Shown here: positions 47,204-57,056 of the stretch, one piece after another | How the letters are laid out: the number at the start of each line of letters is the position of its first letter | Numbering within the stretch: the stretch's first letter is position 1 | Origin: Pseudomonadales bacterium | GTDB lineage: Bacteria; Pseudomonadota; Gammaproteobacteria; Pseudomonadales; Halieaceae | Assembly (NCBI GenBank): GCA_024234675.1 | Contig: JACKNU010000004.1 | Location: forward strand, 1-64,000 | Direction of reading: 5' to 3' | Length of the DNA stretch: 64,000 bases | Made by a program: the position numbers and the translations under genes | Notes under the pieces: model-generated | Seen by the model: the letters and a program-made list of their open reading frames with translations, nothing else | Database searches by the model: none | Told to the model about the DNA's origin: nothing

Positions 47204-47722
47204 CTACTTCGCGGCCATCTGGTTGAGCTTGTCGGTCACCTTGGCGGTGATGCTGTAGCTGGCGTCGGCGTGAATCACGGCGCCGCGCTGCAGCAACAGG
47301 CCAATGCCCTCACTGGTGATGATTTCGCGCAGTACTTCCTGTACCCGCGGAGCGAGTTCCTGCAGCAGGGCCTGGCCGGCACCCTGTTCAGCCTGCTGCA
47401 ACTTGCCGGTGACATGCTCCAGGTCAGCCTGCTTGCTGGCCAGCTTCTGGCGGGCGGCAGTCTGTTGTTCCTGGCTCATCACCGCGGCATCTTTCTGGAA
47501 CTTCTGCACCAGTTCATCGAACTCTTTCTTGAGACGATCGAATTCGGCCTTGTCGGTCTTGTAGTCTTCCTGGTTGCGAACCTCGGCCAGCCGTTTCTGG
47601 GCAATGTCCGTCTGCAGAATGGCCTCCTGTAAATCGACCACCGCGATTTTTTCCTGCGCCATACCCAGGGCGGGCAGGGCCAGGATCAGGGTGGCAAAGC
47701 TAATCTTGAGTAGTGTATTCAC
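47204..47722 (-). CDS. skp: Periplasmic chaperone Skp (OmpH)
   Basis: A 172-residue chaperone that holds unfolded outer-membrane proteins for BamA. The start is a GTG at 47,722 with GGAG 6 nt upstream, giving the signal peptide NTLLKISFATLILALPALGM cleaved before QEKIAVVDL; a longer frame from 47,812 overlaps bamA and lacks these. Long charged coiled-coil arms follow (EFDRLKKEFDELVQKFQKDA). The order skp between bamA and lpxD is the standard one. Intact. Confidence 0.95.
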   Translation of the reverse strand: MNTLLKISFATLILALPALGMAQEKIAVVDLQEAILQTDIAQKRLAEVRNQEDYKTDKAEFDRLKKEFDELVQKFQKDAAVMSQEQQTAARQKLASKQADLEHVTGKLQQAEQGAGQALLQELAPRVQEVLREIITSEGIGLLLQRGAVIHADASYSITAKVTDKLNQMAAK

Positions 47723-47753
47723 GGTTATCTCCAGATGATGACAATAAGAAAAA

Positions 47754-50355
47754 TCAGAAACCACGTCCGAGTGTGAACTGGAAGACCTCGTCCTGGTCAT
47801 ACTCGTCTTCATTAAATGGCTTGGCCAGGCTGAAAGTCAGCGGGCCGAAGCCGGTAATCCAGGTCAGGCCGACGCCGACAGAGTAGCGCAACTGGCCCAA
47901 ATCCAGATCGTAGCAGTTGAGCTGGCTGGACTGGCAGCTGGTGCTGAACACGTTACCGCCATCCATGAAAAAAGCCGTGCGCACGCTGTTCTGGTCCTTG
48001 AGGAACGGCAGCGGGAAGATCAACTCGATGCTGCCCTCGACCAGCACGTCGCCACCGAAGGGGTCGCCGTTGTTGTTGGGCAGCTGCACCGCCAGTTTGC
48101 CGACCTCGGGCAGGTAGACGTAGCCGAACTCGTTGCCTTTGGGACCGCCGATCTGGGTGGGCTCGCCCGCCTCGTTGATGGCCGTCACCGGCTGCTGCAC
48201 CTGGTAGGGAACCGCAGGGGTGCTGCGCGGGCCCAGGGTATTGCTCTGGTAGCCACGCACCGAGCCGAAGCCACCGGCGAAGAAGTTCTCGAAGAACGGC
48301 AGGCCATCGGTATCACCATAACCGTCGCCGTAACCCAGTTCGGTGCGCAGGCGCAGCGTCCAGTTGGTGAGTACCGGCATGGGGAAGTAGATCTCGCCCT
48401 GGTAGGTCAACTTGTAGAATTCCAGGTCCGAGGCCGGCACCGCCACCTCCAGGGCCACGGTCTGGGCCGCGCCACGGGTGGCCATCCGCCCCCGGTTCAG
48501 GGTGGACTGGCTCCAGCTGCCGGTAATGGTCCAGTTGAGGAACTCATTGCCGTTTTCGTCCAGGAAGCCCTGGCTGCGGGGCTGAATCTCGTAGGCCGGC
48601 GGCAGGGTATCGATGGGCTGCAGCACCTCTACGCCGCTGTAGAGCCCGGTGAGGGGGTCGCGGGTACTCTGGAACCAGTCATCCACCGACTTGTCGATGC
48701 GGGGGCTGGCCTTGATTTCCTGCACCGCGAAGCGGCCGGCGGTCACGTCGGTATTGGCGACCCCGAAGCTGAAGCCCAGGCGCTGGGTCTCCTTGATGGG
48801 GTAGCCGAAGTTGATGTTGCCGCCCAGGGTGTTGGTGGAGTAGCTGGCGACGTTGACTTCCGACAGATCGGTGGAGCGGTAGAAGATATTGAAGCCGCGG
48901 CTGACACCGTCCTCGGTGAAAATAGGGGTTGGTGTAGCTGAAGTTGTACAGGTCCTGGTACTTGGACGAATTCAGGCCCACGCCGATGCGCTTGCCCGTG
49001 CCCAGGAAGTTATCCTGCTGCACGTTGAGCCCCAGGATGATACCCGCGTCCTGGGCGTAACCGATGCTGGCGCCTATGCTGCCGGAGGATTGTTCCTCCA
49101 CCGCGAAGTCCACATCGATGAGGTCATCGTGACCGGGCACCTCGGGTGTTTCCACCGTGGCCTTGCTGAAGTAGCCCAGCCGCTCCAGGCGCACCCGTGA
49201 TTGCTCGATGTTGGCCGCCGAAGCGGGCGCCGATTCCATCTGGCGCATCTCCCGGCGCAGCACGTCATCGGCCGTCTTCAGGTTGCCGGAGAAATTGATG
49301 CGGCGCACATAGGTGCGCTTGCCGGGGTCGACGAAGAACTTCATAGACACCGTGTTGTTTTCCTCGTCGATCTCGGGAATGCCGCTGACCTTGGCGAAGT
49401 TGTAGCCATCGTTGCCCAGCCGGCGGGTGAGGTACTCCTCGGTGGCGGTGACCAGCTGCTGGGAGAATATCTGCCCCTCCCCCACCAGCAGGAACCGCTT
49501 CAGGTCCGCCTCGGGCAGCACCAGGTCACCCGACAGGCCCACGGAGCTCACCGTGTAGACCTCGCCTTCGGTGATGTTGGCGGTGATGTAGACCGCGTCC
49601 ATGTCAGGGGAGACCGATACCTGGGTGGAATCGATGGTGAACTGCAGGTAACCCCTGTCCATGTAATAGGAGGTGAGTTTCTCGAGGTCGCCGGTGAGCT
49701 TTTCCTTGGAGTACTTGTCGTCGTTGGTAAAGAAAGACAACCAGCCCGTGGTCTGCAACTCGAACAGGTCGGCGATTTCCTCGTCGCTGAAGGCCTGGTT
49801 GCCCACCACGTTGATGTGCTTGATCGCGGCGACCGTGCCCTCGTCCACGTTGATGTTTATCGCCACCCTGTTGCGCGGCTCCGGCAGGACCTCGGTCTCG
49901 ATATTGGCGTCATAACGGCCCTGCTGTACATACTGGCGCTGCAGCTCCAGTTGCATGCCCTCCAGGGTGGAGCGCTGGAATACCTGCCCCACCGCCAGGC
50001 CGGCGCTCTTGAGACCGTCCAGCAGCGCCTCGGTCTCGATGGCCTTGTTGCCCTCTATATTGATCTCGCTGATACTGGGGCGCTCCGCCACCACAATCAC
50101 CAGCACATTGCCGTCACGACCGATGTGGATGTCGTCGAAATTGCCGGTGGCGAACAGGCTGCGGGACGCGGCGCGCAAAACCTGCGGGTCGACCACATCC
50201 CCCACCGCCACCGGCAGGGCCGCAAACACGGTGCCCGCTGACACCCGCTGCAGACCCTCCACCCGGATATCGGCCACGATGAATGTCTGGGCAGACGCCT
50301 GCGGAGCCAGCAGCAACAGGGCCAGGGCTAAAACTGTGGTTATACGCTTAATCAA
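47754..50355 (-). CDS. bamA: Outer-membrane assembly factor BamA (one frame break)
   Basis: Omp85 protein of about 866 residues inserting beta-barrel proteins in the outer membrane. The signal peptide ends PQASA, and five POTRA domains follow (about 25-425; the first is FIVADIRVEGLQRVSAGTVF, the last near RTYVRRINFSGNLKTADDVL). The barrel includes FAGGFGSVRGYQSNTLGPRS, the conserved lid-loop VRGY. The frame breaks at YTNPYF: a fourth T in a three-T run (48,918-48,923) turns TEDGVSRGF into HRGRCQPR. With that base removed, all the rest reads through to FTLGRGF. The gene is essential, so an assembly error is likely. Confidence 0.95.
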
Positions 50356-50422
50356 ATTTCACTCGATTAACGGGTAGTGCCTGCGTGCCGGGCAATGCCG
50401 GCGCTGCCTCTGCCGAGGGCAC

Positions 50423-51781
50423 CTACAGGCGTGAAAAATCGTTATACAGTGCCAATATCATTATACCGAGCACCAGGAATAACCCCACCTGGTACCCGAG
50501 GGCCTGTATTTTCTCAGGTACGGGTCGCCCAGCCAACAGCTCAGCGAAGTAAAACAGCAGGTGCCCACCATCCAGAACCGGTATGGGCAACAAGTTCAAC
50601 ACTCCGAGACTCACGCTGAGAAGGGCCAGGAAGCCGATATAAGCCTCAAGTCCTGACTTGGCAGACGCGGTCGCCACTTTAGCAATGGTAATGGGGCCGC
50701 TCAAGTTTTTTGGCGAGATCAGGCCCACCAGCATCTTCTTGATCGAACTGAGGGTAAACACCACCAGGTCGCCGGTGCGCTCCAGGCTGGCGCCCAGCGC
50801 CTGCAGGGGCCCCCGGTCGAAACGACGCAGCAGTTCCGGGGGCATTTCCGGCAGTTCCACCGCCACCCCGACCCGGCCGATGGTCGCGCCGCTCTCGTCC
50901 TCGATTGCCTCGGGCACAATCTGCGCACTCAACAACTGGTCACCGCGCCGGTACTGCAGGTCGATCACCTGGCCGGGCCGCTCCCGCACGTAGTCGACCC
51001 AGTCCATCCATAACGGCAGCTCCACCCCGTCGGCGCTGAGCACCAGGTCACCGGGCTGCATCCCTATGCGATCGGCGGCCCCGCCCGCCACCACCTGGCC
51101 CACCACCGGCGGTACCTCGGGGGTGTACATGGCCAGGCCCAGGCCGCCGAGGAGATCCGGTTGCTCCTCGCCGGCCAGCCAGCGGTCCAGTGTCCCCTCG
51201 GACTCATAGACCATGCTGGAGTCCGGGTAGCGCACGGCGAATTCTATGGTGCCGGTGTCGCCTATCCTGTCCAGCAGGCGAAAGCTCAGGGCCTGCCAGG
51301 TCGGCGTCTCCCTGCCGTCCACCGCCACGATCTCCTGGCCCGCCTCCAGACCCGCGACATCCGCGATGGAACCCGCCTCCACCTCGCCAATCACGGGCGC
51401 GTAGCCGGTTTCACCGGCCATGAACAGTCCCCAGTAGGCCACGATGGCGAGCAGGAAATTGGCCAGCGGGCCGGCGCTGACCACCGCGATGCGCTGGCCT
51501 ACCGGTTTGCGATTGAAGGCCCGGTCCAGTTCCTCCGGGGCGACCTCTCCCTCGCGCTCGTCGAGCATCTTGACGTAGCCGCCCAGGGGAATGGCTGAAA
51601 TACTGTATTCAGTGCCCTGGCGGTCGGTCCAGCGCAGCAGGCGGGTGCCGAAACCGATGGAAAAACGCAGGACCTTTACCCCGCAGCGCCTGGCCACCCA
51701 GAAGTGACCGAACTCGTGCACGGCCACCAGCACCGCCAGGGTCGCGAGGGTTATCGCTATGGTGTAGAGCATATCCATCAA
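50423..51781 (-). CDS. rseP: Site-2 protease RseP
   Basis: A 452-residue intramembrane zinc protease that cuts anti-sigma factor RseA in the envelope stress response. The zinc site is VAVHEFGHFWVARRCG (HExxH) in the first membrane segment, with the second site NLLPIPVLDGGHLLFYFAEL. Two PDZ domains lie between (GSIADVAGLEAGQEIVAVDG and AADRIGMQPGDLVLSADGVE). The start overlaps the dxr end by 4 bp, and bamA lies 67 bp downstream. Intact. Confidence 0.97.
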   Translation of the reverse strand: MMDMLYTIAITLATLAVLVAVHEFGHFWVARRCGVKVLRFSIGFGTRLLRWTDRQGTEYSISAIPLGGYVKMLDEREGEVAPEELDRAFNRKPVGQRIAVVSAGPLANFLLAIVAYWGLFMAGETGYAPVIGEVEAGSIADVAGLEAGQEIVAVDGRETPTWQALSFRLLDRIGDTGTIEFAVRYPDSSMVYESEGTLDRWLAGEEQPDLLGGLGLAMYTPEVPPVVGQVVAGGAADRIGMQPGDLVLSADGVELPLWMDWVDYVRERPGQVIDLQYRRGDQLLSAQIVPEAIEDESGATIGRVGVAVELPEMPPELLRRFDRGPLQALGASLERTGDLVVFTLSSIKKMLVGLISPKNLSGPITIAKVATASAKSGLEAYIGFLALLSVSLGVLNLLPIPVLDGGHLLFYFAELLAGRPVPEKIQALGYQVGLFLVLGIMILALYNDFSRL

Positions 51782-52992
51782 GCCAGACCTGTCTTGCCGC
51801 CCTGCCCGGGCAGTCCTGCAATGTATTCCGCGGCCAGTTGCCGCGCCTGCGCGTCTGCGGATTCGACCACGGACAGGGTGGTCGGTTCAAGCACCGGAAC
51901 CTGCGCCAGAATGGACTCTATCACCCCGGGGATGCCGGTAAAGGCTATCTGCCCGTCGAGAAAGGCGGCCACCGCCACTTCATTGGCGGCATTACACACG
52001 GCCATGGCGGTGCCGCCCGCGGCAACGGCCTCCCTGGCCAGTCGCAGGCAGGGGAATCGCCCCTCGTCGGGGGCCTCGAAATCCAGCCTGGCGGTCGCGA
52101 TCAGGTCCAGGGGCGCGACCCCCGCGTCCAGGCGCTCCGGCCAGCCCAGGCCATAGGCGATTGGGGTGCGCATATCCGGGTTACCCAACTGCGCCAGTAC
52201 CGAGCCATCGAGATACTGCACCATGGAGTGAATAATGCTCTGCGGGTGTACCACCACGTCGACGGCGTCCGGCGGCAGGTCAAACAGCCAACAGGCCTCG
52301 ATCAGTTCCAGCCCCTTGTTCATGAGGCTGGCTGAGTCCACGGAGATCTTGCGCCCCATGGACCAGTTGGGGTGCGCACAGGCCTGCTCAGGGGTAGCCG
52401 CGTCCATTCGCGCGCGGGACCACTGGCGAAAGGGTCCCCCGGAGGCGGTCAACAGCACCTTGCACACCCCGGCCAGGGAGGGCCGGGTGGACGCGGAGGC
52501 CGGCAGGCACTGGAAAATGGCGTTGTGCTCGCTGTCTATGGGCAACAGGCGGGCACCGGATTCGCGCACTGCAGCCATCAGCAGTTGTCCCCCCATCACC
52601 AGCGACTCCTTGTTGGCCAGCAATACGGTCTTGCCGGCCTGCGCCGCCGCCAGGGTGGAAGGCAGTCCCGCGGCACCGACAATGGCCGCCATGACGGTGT
52701 CCACCGCGGCATCCGTGACCACCTGCGCCAGGCCCGCCTCGCCCTGTAACACCTCGGTGGCGCAGTCTGCGGGCAGGCGGGCGCGCAGGCTGTCGGCCGC
52801 AGCTTCCTCCGCCATCACGGCATAGCGCGGCTGGAACGCCAGGCACTGCTCCCGCATCGCGTCTATCGAGGCATTGGCGGCCAGCGCATAGACACCGAAA
52901 CGATCGGGATGACGGGCGATGACATCCAGGGTACTGACCCCGATGGAGCCGGTTGAACCCAGCACGCTGACCATGCGTCGCCCGTCAATCAT
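51778..52992 (-). CDS. dxr: 1-deoxy-D-xylulose 5-phosphate reductoisomerase
   Basis: A 404-residue NADPH enzyme making MEP, the committed step of bacterial isoprenoid synthesis. The cofactor loop is VSVLGSTGSIGVSTLDVIAR, and metal and substrate residues lie in LLPIDSEHNAIFQCL, LTASGGPFR and WSMGRKISVDSASLMNKGLE. MEP products feed undecaprenyl synthesis by uppS two genes upstream. Its 4-bp overlap with rseP and 3-bp gap to cdsA point to one operon. Intact. Confidence 0.98.
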   Translation of the reverse strand: MIDGRRMVSVLGSTGSIGVSTLDVIARHPDRFGVYALAANASIDAMREQCLAFQPRYAVMAEEAAADSLRARLPADCATEVLQGEAGLAQVVTDAAVDTVMAAIVGAAGLPSTLAAAQAGKTVLLANKESLVMGGQLLMAAVRESGARLLPIDSEHNAIFQCLPASASTRPSLAGVCKVLLTASGGPFRQWSRARMDAATPEQACAHPNWSMGRKISVDSASLMNKGLELIEACWLFDLPPDAVDVVVHPQSIIHSMVQYLDGSVLAQLGNPDMRTPIAYGLGWPERLDAGVAPLDLIATARLDFEAPDEGRFPCLRLAREAVAAGGTAMAVCNAANEVAVAAFLDGQIAFTGIPGVIESILAQVPVLEPTTLSVVESADAQARQLAAEYIAGLPGQGGKTGLA

Positions 52993-52995
52993 GGT

Positions 52996-53832
52996 TTACC
53001 AATCCGCCAGCAACAGGCCGAGGGCAAACACCGGCGCCGCGGCGCAGATGCTGTCGAGGCGATCCAGCACCCCGCCGTGCCCCGGCAGCAGGCTGCCGCT
53101 GTCCTTCACCCCGCTCTCCCGTTTGACCATACTCACGGTCAGGTCACCCACCACCGAGGCGAGTCCCATGGTGATGATGACCGTCACCACTGCCGCCAGG
53201 CTGATGTGGGCCTGCTGGTTGGGCAATTGTGACCACAGCAGCAGCGCCAGCGCGCAGCAGGCCAGCACTCCGCCCCAGAAACCCTCCCAGGTCTTGGCCG
53301 GGCTGACCACCGGCGCCAGCTTGTGATTACCCCAGGCCCTGCCGGCGAAATAGGCACCGATATCAGCCGCGGCCACCACCAGCACCAGCACAATCATCAG
53401 GCCGCCGCCCTTGGGGAAACTGAGCAGGTAGACGGCTGCCAGCCACGCGGGGGCCAGCACCAGCAGGCCCATAAGGCTGCGCATGGGCACCGAGCGCCAG
53501 AACACCGCACTGCCCGGATACGACCTGATCCACAACAGGGCCAGGGACCACCACAGGCAGGCCAGCCCCAGGAAGGGCTGCACCTGTTCCCTTGCGGGCG
53601 CGGAGCCCAGGGAGCAGTAATAATAGAGTCCCGCCAGCGCACCGGCGACTGCCAGCACGTACAGGGCCCGGGCCACGGGGGCATGCCAGCCCGCCAGACG
53701 TGACCACTCCCAGGCACCCATCGCGACCAGCACAGCGAAGATCAGCGCCAGCCAGGGCAGCGGCAGGAAGGCGATGCCGGCCAGGAACAGGCCCGCCATG
53801 ATGAGCGCGGTGATAACTCGCTGCCTAAGCAT
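52996..53832 (-). CDS. cdsA: Phosphatidate cytidylyltransferase
   Basis: A 278-residue integral membrane enzyme making CDP-diacylglycerol, precursor of all phospholipids. About eight membrane segments lead to the family signature SMVKRESGVKDSGSLLPGHG followed by GVLDRLDS. The chosen ATG (53,832) overlaps uppS by 8 bp and starts MLRQRVITALIMAGLFLAGI; the longer frame to 54,066 is inside uppS. Intact. Confidence 0.97.
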   Translation of the reverse strand: MLRQRVITALIMAGLFLAGIAFLPLPWLALIFAVLVAMGAWEWSRLAGWHAPVARALYVLAVAGALAGLYYYCSLGSAPAREQVQPFLGLACLWWSLALLWIRSYPGSAVFWRSVPMRSLMGLLVLAPAWLAAVYLLSFPKGGGLMIVLVLVVAAADIGAYFAGRAWGNHKLAPVVSPAKTWEGFWGGVLACCALALLLWSQLPNQQAHISLAAVVTVIITMGLASVVGDLTVSMVKRESGVKDSGSLLPGHGGVLDRLDSICAAAPVFALGLLLADW

Positions 53833-54607
53833 CGGCTCCTCCACAGGTGACGTCCACAGGTGGCTCCCGCAGGCCGAAGCGGCGCTCCCGGCGGCTGTAA
53901 TCGGCCAGCGCCAGGCCGAACTCCGCCGCATCGAAATCGGGCCACAGGACATTGGTGAAATACAACTCACTATAGGCGAAGTGCCACAGCATGAAATTGC
54001 TGATACGGGCATCCCCGCCGGTGCGCACACACAGGTCCGGTCGGGGCAGGTCGCTGATCGCGACATGGCGGTCGATCAGCTGCGGCGTGATTTCCTCGGG
54101 CCGGAGGCTGCCCTCCTGTACTTTCCTGGCCAGCTTCTGCGCTGCCTGGGCAATATCCCACTGGCCGCCGTAATCGACAGCGATCACCACGGTCGCCGCG
54201 GTGTTGTCGACAGTCAGTTGTTCCGACTTGTGCATCAAGCGCCGCAGGCCCTCGCTGAAACGGCCGCGCTCGCCTATGAAACGCAGGCGGATGCCGTCCT
54301 CGTGCAGTTCCCGGACCTCGCTGCGCAGGTAGCGCGACAACAGCGCCAGCAGGGCACGCACCTCGGGTTGCGGCCGCCCCCAGTTCTCGCTGCTGAAGGC
54401 GAACAGGGTCAGTACTTCGACACCGTGCTCGCGACAGGCCCGCAGGATGCCCCGCACCGCCTCCACGCCCGCCCGATGCCCGGCCACCCCGGGCAAACCC
54501 CGGCGCTTGGCCCAGCGGTTATTGCCGTCCATGATGATCGCCACATGGCGAGGTATCACCTGCGGCAGGTCGTCGCCGGATCCGGGCGAGGTTTCACTGA
54601 TACCCAT
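53825..54607 (-). CDS. uppS: Undecaprenyl diphosphate synthase
   Basis: A 260-residue cis-prenyltransferase making the lipid carrier for cell-wall and O-antigen assembly. The active site is HVAIIMDGNNRWAKRRGLPG (catalytic Asp), followed by GHRAGVEAVRGIL, FSSENWGRP and the C-terminal PDLCVRTGGDARISNFMLWH with YSELYF. It is one of a run of closely packed genes, overlapping cdsA and 18 bp from frr. Intact. Confidence 0.98.
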   Translation of the reverse strand: MGISETSPGSGDDLPQVIPRHVAIIMDGNNRWAKRRGLPGVAGHRAGVEAVRGILRACREHGVEVLTLFAFSSENWGRPQPEVRALLALLSRYLRSEVRELHEDGIRLRFIGERGRFSEGLRRLMHKSEQLTVDNTAATVVIAVDYGGQWDIAQAAQKLARKVQEGSLRPEEITPQLIDRHVAISDLPRPDLCVRTGGDARISNFMLWHFAYSELYFTNVLWPDFDAAEFGLALADYSRRERRFGLREPPVDVTCGGADA

Positions 54608-54625
54608 AACGGGAAGCCAGGCGGC

Positions 54626-55183
54626 CTAGATTTCCATCAGGTCGGCTTCTTTCTCGGCCAGCATTTTTTCAATCTGGGCGATAAAAGAATCGGTCAGTTT
54701 CTGAACCTCGTCCTGCCCGCGCCGCTCGTCGTCCTCGCCGATTTCCTTGTCCTTGACCAACTCCTTGAGCATGGCCATGGCGTCGCGGCGGGCATTGCGC
54801 ACCGATACCCGGGCTGATTCCGCCTCGTGCCGCGCCTGCCGGATAAAGCCCTTGCGGGTTTCCTCTGTCAGCATGGGCATGGGTATGCGGATAACACCAC
54901 CCGCGGTGGATGGGTTGAGGCCCAGGTCGGACTTCATGATGGCGCGCTCTATCTGCGGCACCGAGGACTTGTCCCAGGGCGTCAGGGACAGGGTGCGGGC
55001 ATCCTCGACCGAGATATTGGCCATCTGGTTGATCGGCGTTTCCGCGCCGTAGTAATCGACCCGCAAACCGTCCAGCAGGCTGGGGTGAGCGCGGCCCGTG
55101 CGGATCTTGTTGAAATTGTGCACCAGCGCCTCGCGGCTCTTTTCCATGCGCTCGCGGGCTTCAGTCTTGATGTCGTCGATCAA
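54626..55183 (-). CDS. frr: Ribosome recycling factor
   Basis: A 185-residue tRNA-shaped protein that splits the post-termination ribosome with EF-G. The family features are EKSREALVHNFNKIRTGRAH, PINQMANISVEDARTLSLTP, PLTEETRKGF-type text (here PMLTEETRKGFIRQ) and a charged C-terminal coiled coil (VSVRNARRDAMAMLKELVKD). Standard position after pyrH (33 bp). Intact. Confidence 0.98.
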   Translation of the reverse strand: MIDDIKTEARERMEKSREALVHNFNKIRTGRAHPSLLDGLRVDYYGAETPINQMANISVEDARTLSLTPWDKSSVPQIERAIMKSDLGLNPSTAGGVIRIPMPMLTEETRKGFIRQARHEAESARVSVRNARRDAMAMLKELVKDKEIGEDDERRGQDEVQKLTDSFIAQIEKMLAEKEADLMEI

Positions 55184-55216
55184 TGTTTTTCTCCCTCGTG
55201 ACCCTTCGGGACAGCG

Positions 55217-55942
55217 CTACTCGATCAGAGTACCGTCATCGCCGCCCCTGACAATATTGAGCAGCGCCCCGCGCTTCTCCATTTCAAACACCCTGACCGG
55301 CATATTGTGATCGCGGCACAGGCAGATAGCGGTCAGATCCATGACTTCCAGTTTCTTGTCCAGCACCTCGTCATAGGTAAGCCGGTCGTACTTGATGGCG
55401 TCGGGCACTTTCATGGGATCCGCCGAATAGACCCCGTCCACCTTGGTGGCCTTGAGCACCAGCTCCGCATCCACTTCGATACCGCGCAGGCAGGCGGAGG
55501 AATCGGTGGTAAAGAACGGGTTGCCGGTACCGGCGGCAAAAATCACCACGTCCCCGTTGTTGAGGGCGCGAATCGCCTTGCGGCGATCATAGTGATCCAC
55601 CACGCCGCTCATCGGGATAGCCGACATGACCTGGGTGGATATATTGGAGCGCTCCAGGGCGTCGCGCAGGGCCAGGGCGTTCATCACCGTGGCCAGCATG
55701 CCCATGTGGTCGCCGGTCACGCGATCCAGGCCCGCCGCCTGCAGCGCCGCGCCGCGAAACAGGTTGCCGCCGCCGACCACCAGCCCCACCTGCACGCCGA
55801 TCCCGACCAGTTGCCCGACTTCCAGCGCCATGAGGTCGAGAATTTTGGGGTCTATACCGAAATTCTGGCTACCCGTCAGGGCCTCGCCACTGAGTTTGAG
55901 CAATATGCGTTTATATTTTTTGTCTCCCGCTGACTGGGGCAT
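55217..55942 (-). CDS. pyrH: UMP kinase
   Basis: A 241-residue hexameric kinase converting UMP to UDP. Recognisable parts are YKRILLKLSGEALTGSQNFG, VGLVVGGGNLFRGAALQAAG, DHMGMLATVMNALALRD and the UMP/ATP segments NPFFTTDSSACLRGIEVDAE and ATKVDGVYSADPMKV. It is transcribed after tsf but a strong terminator lies between them, so it probably also has its own promoter in the 125-bp gap. Intact. Confidence 0.98.
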   Translation of the reverse strand: MPQSAGDKKYKRILLKLSGEALTGSQNFGIDPKILDLMALEVGQLVGIGVQVGLVVGGGNLFRGAALQAAGLDRVTGDHMGMLATVMNALALRDALERSNISTQVMSAIPMSGVVDHYDRRKAIRALNNGDVVIFAAGTGNPFFTTDSSACLRGIEVDAELVLKATKVDGVYSADPMKVPDAIKYDRLTYDEVLDKKLEVMDLTAICLCRDHNMPVRVFEMEKRGALLNIVRGGDDGTLIE

Positions 55943-56017
55943 AAGGTCCTCTCCTGAGCTGAGCCGTATCTTACAGGACTCACCGCCAACACCCTAGTGT
56001 ACCGTAGGGGTGTCGGG

Positions 56018-56047
56018 CGAAAAAAAACGGGGCCTGCGCCCCGTTTG
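56018..56047 (-). terminator. Rho-independent terminator after tsf
   Basis: On the minus strand an 8-bp stem, AACGGGGC with GCCCCGTT (56,026-56,045) around a 4-nt loop, is followed by a run of eight T. It lies about 20 bp after the tsf stop and separates rpsB-tsf from pyrH. Confidence 0.92.
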
Positions 56048-56067
56048 TGTGTGGTGATTGCGCCTGC

Positions 56068-56925
56068 TCAGCCCCTGAGTTGGGCGGCCACTTCTTCGGC
56101 GAAATCGACTTTATCGACCGCGATACCCTCACCCACCTCAAAGCGGACGAACTCGGCCACGCCGGCACCGGCGTTGCCCACCAGCTTGGCGACGGTGATT
56201 TCCGGGTCCTTGACGAAGGCCTGCTCCAGCAGGCTGTTTTCCGCCAGGAATTTCTTGATGCGGCCACCGATCATCTTCTCGATGATCTCGGCGGGCTTGC
56301 CGGAATCCTGGGCCTGGGCGGTGTAGATCTCCTTTTCCTTGGCGATAACCTCCTCGGGCATATCCGCAGGGGAGACTACCTGGGGATTCACAGCCGCCAC
56401 GTGCATGGCCACATCCTTGGCCAGGTCGCCGTCACCGCCTGTCAGGGCGACCAGCACCCCGATGCGGTTGTTGCCGTGGACATAGGCGCCAACCACGCCG
56501 GCATCGGCACTGAGCATGGCGATGCGACGCACACCGATGTTCTCGCCGATCTTCTGCACCAGGGCCTCGCGGGCGGCCTCCAGCTCGCCGGCCATGAGCG
56601 CCTCGACATCGGTCTGCTTGCCCGTGAAGGCCGCGTCCACGACCTTGTCCACGAAGGCCAGGAAACCGGCGTCGCGGGCCACGAAATCGGTCTCACTGTT
56701 GATCTCGGCCAGTACAGCGTAGCTGCCGTCATCGGCAACACGGGCGGCGATCACGCCGTCAGCCGCGGTGCGGCCGGCTTTCTTGGCGGCCTTCATGCCA
56801 CTGGACTTGCGCAGCTCCTCGATAGCCTGCTCGACATCCCCATCGCATGCCGCCAGGGCTTTCTTACACTCCAGCAAGCCGAGCCCGGTGCGCTCGCGTA
56901 GTTCCTTAACCAGTGCTGCAGACAT
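56068..56925 (-). CDS. tsf: Translation elongation factor EF-Ts
   Basis: A 285-residue nucleotide-exchange factor for EF-Tu. It starts with the conserved LVKELRERTGLGLLECKKAL, with LL-E-C replacing the more common MM-D-C. The core TDFVARDAGFLAFVDKVVDA (TDFV motif contacting EF-Tu) and AADMPEEVIAKEKEIYTAQA-like text (here VSPADMPEEVIAKEKEIYTA) follow, as does the coiled coil. It forms an operon with rpsB; a CCGGGG-14 nt-CCCCGG inverted repeat (56,955-56,980) lies in the gap. Intact. Confidence 0.98.
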   Translation of the reverse strand: MSAALVKELRERTGLGLLECKKALAACDGDVEQAIEELRKSSGMKAAKKAGRTAADGVIAARVADDGSYAVLAEINSETDFVARDAGFLAFVDKVVDAAFTGKQTDVEALMAGELEAAREALVQKIGENIGVRRIAMLSADAGVVGAYVHGNNRIGVLVALTGGDGDLAKDVAMHVAAVNPQVVSPADMPEEVIAKEKEIYTAQAQDSGKPAEIIEKMIGGRIKKFLAENSLLEQAFVKDPEITVAKLVGNAGAGVAEFVRFEVGEGIAVDKVDFAEEVAAQLRG

Positions 56926-57056
56926 TTTGCTCCTCCTCTTGAAACCCCGCCAACCCGGGGCTTAAAAATAAAAACCCCGGCGTCTTTACCACCAGGGGAA
57001 AACAGGATGCGGCACCGATCCTACGCCGGCGCCGACTTCAGGCCGCGATTCGCTTA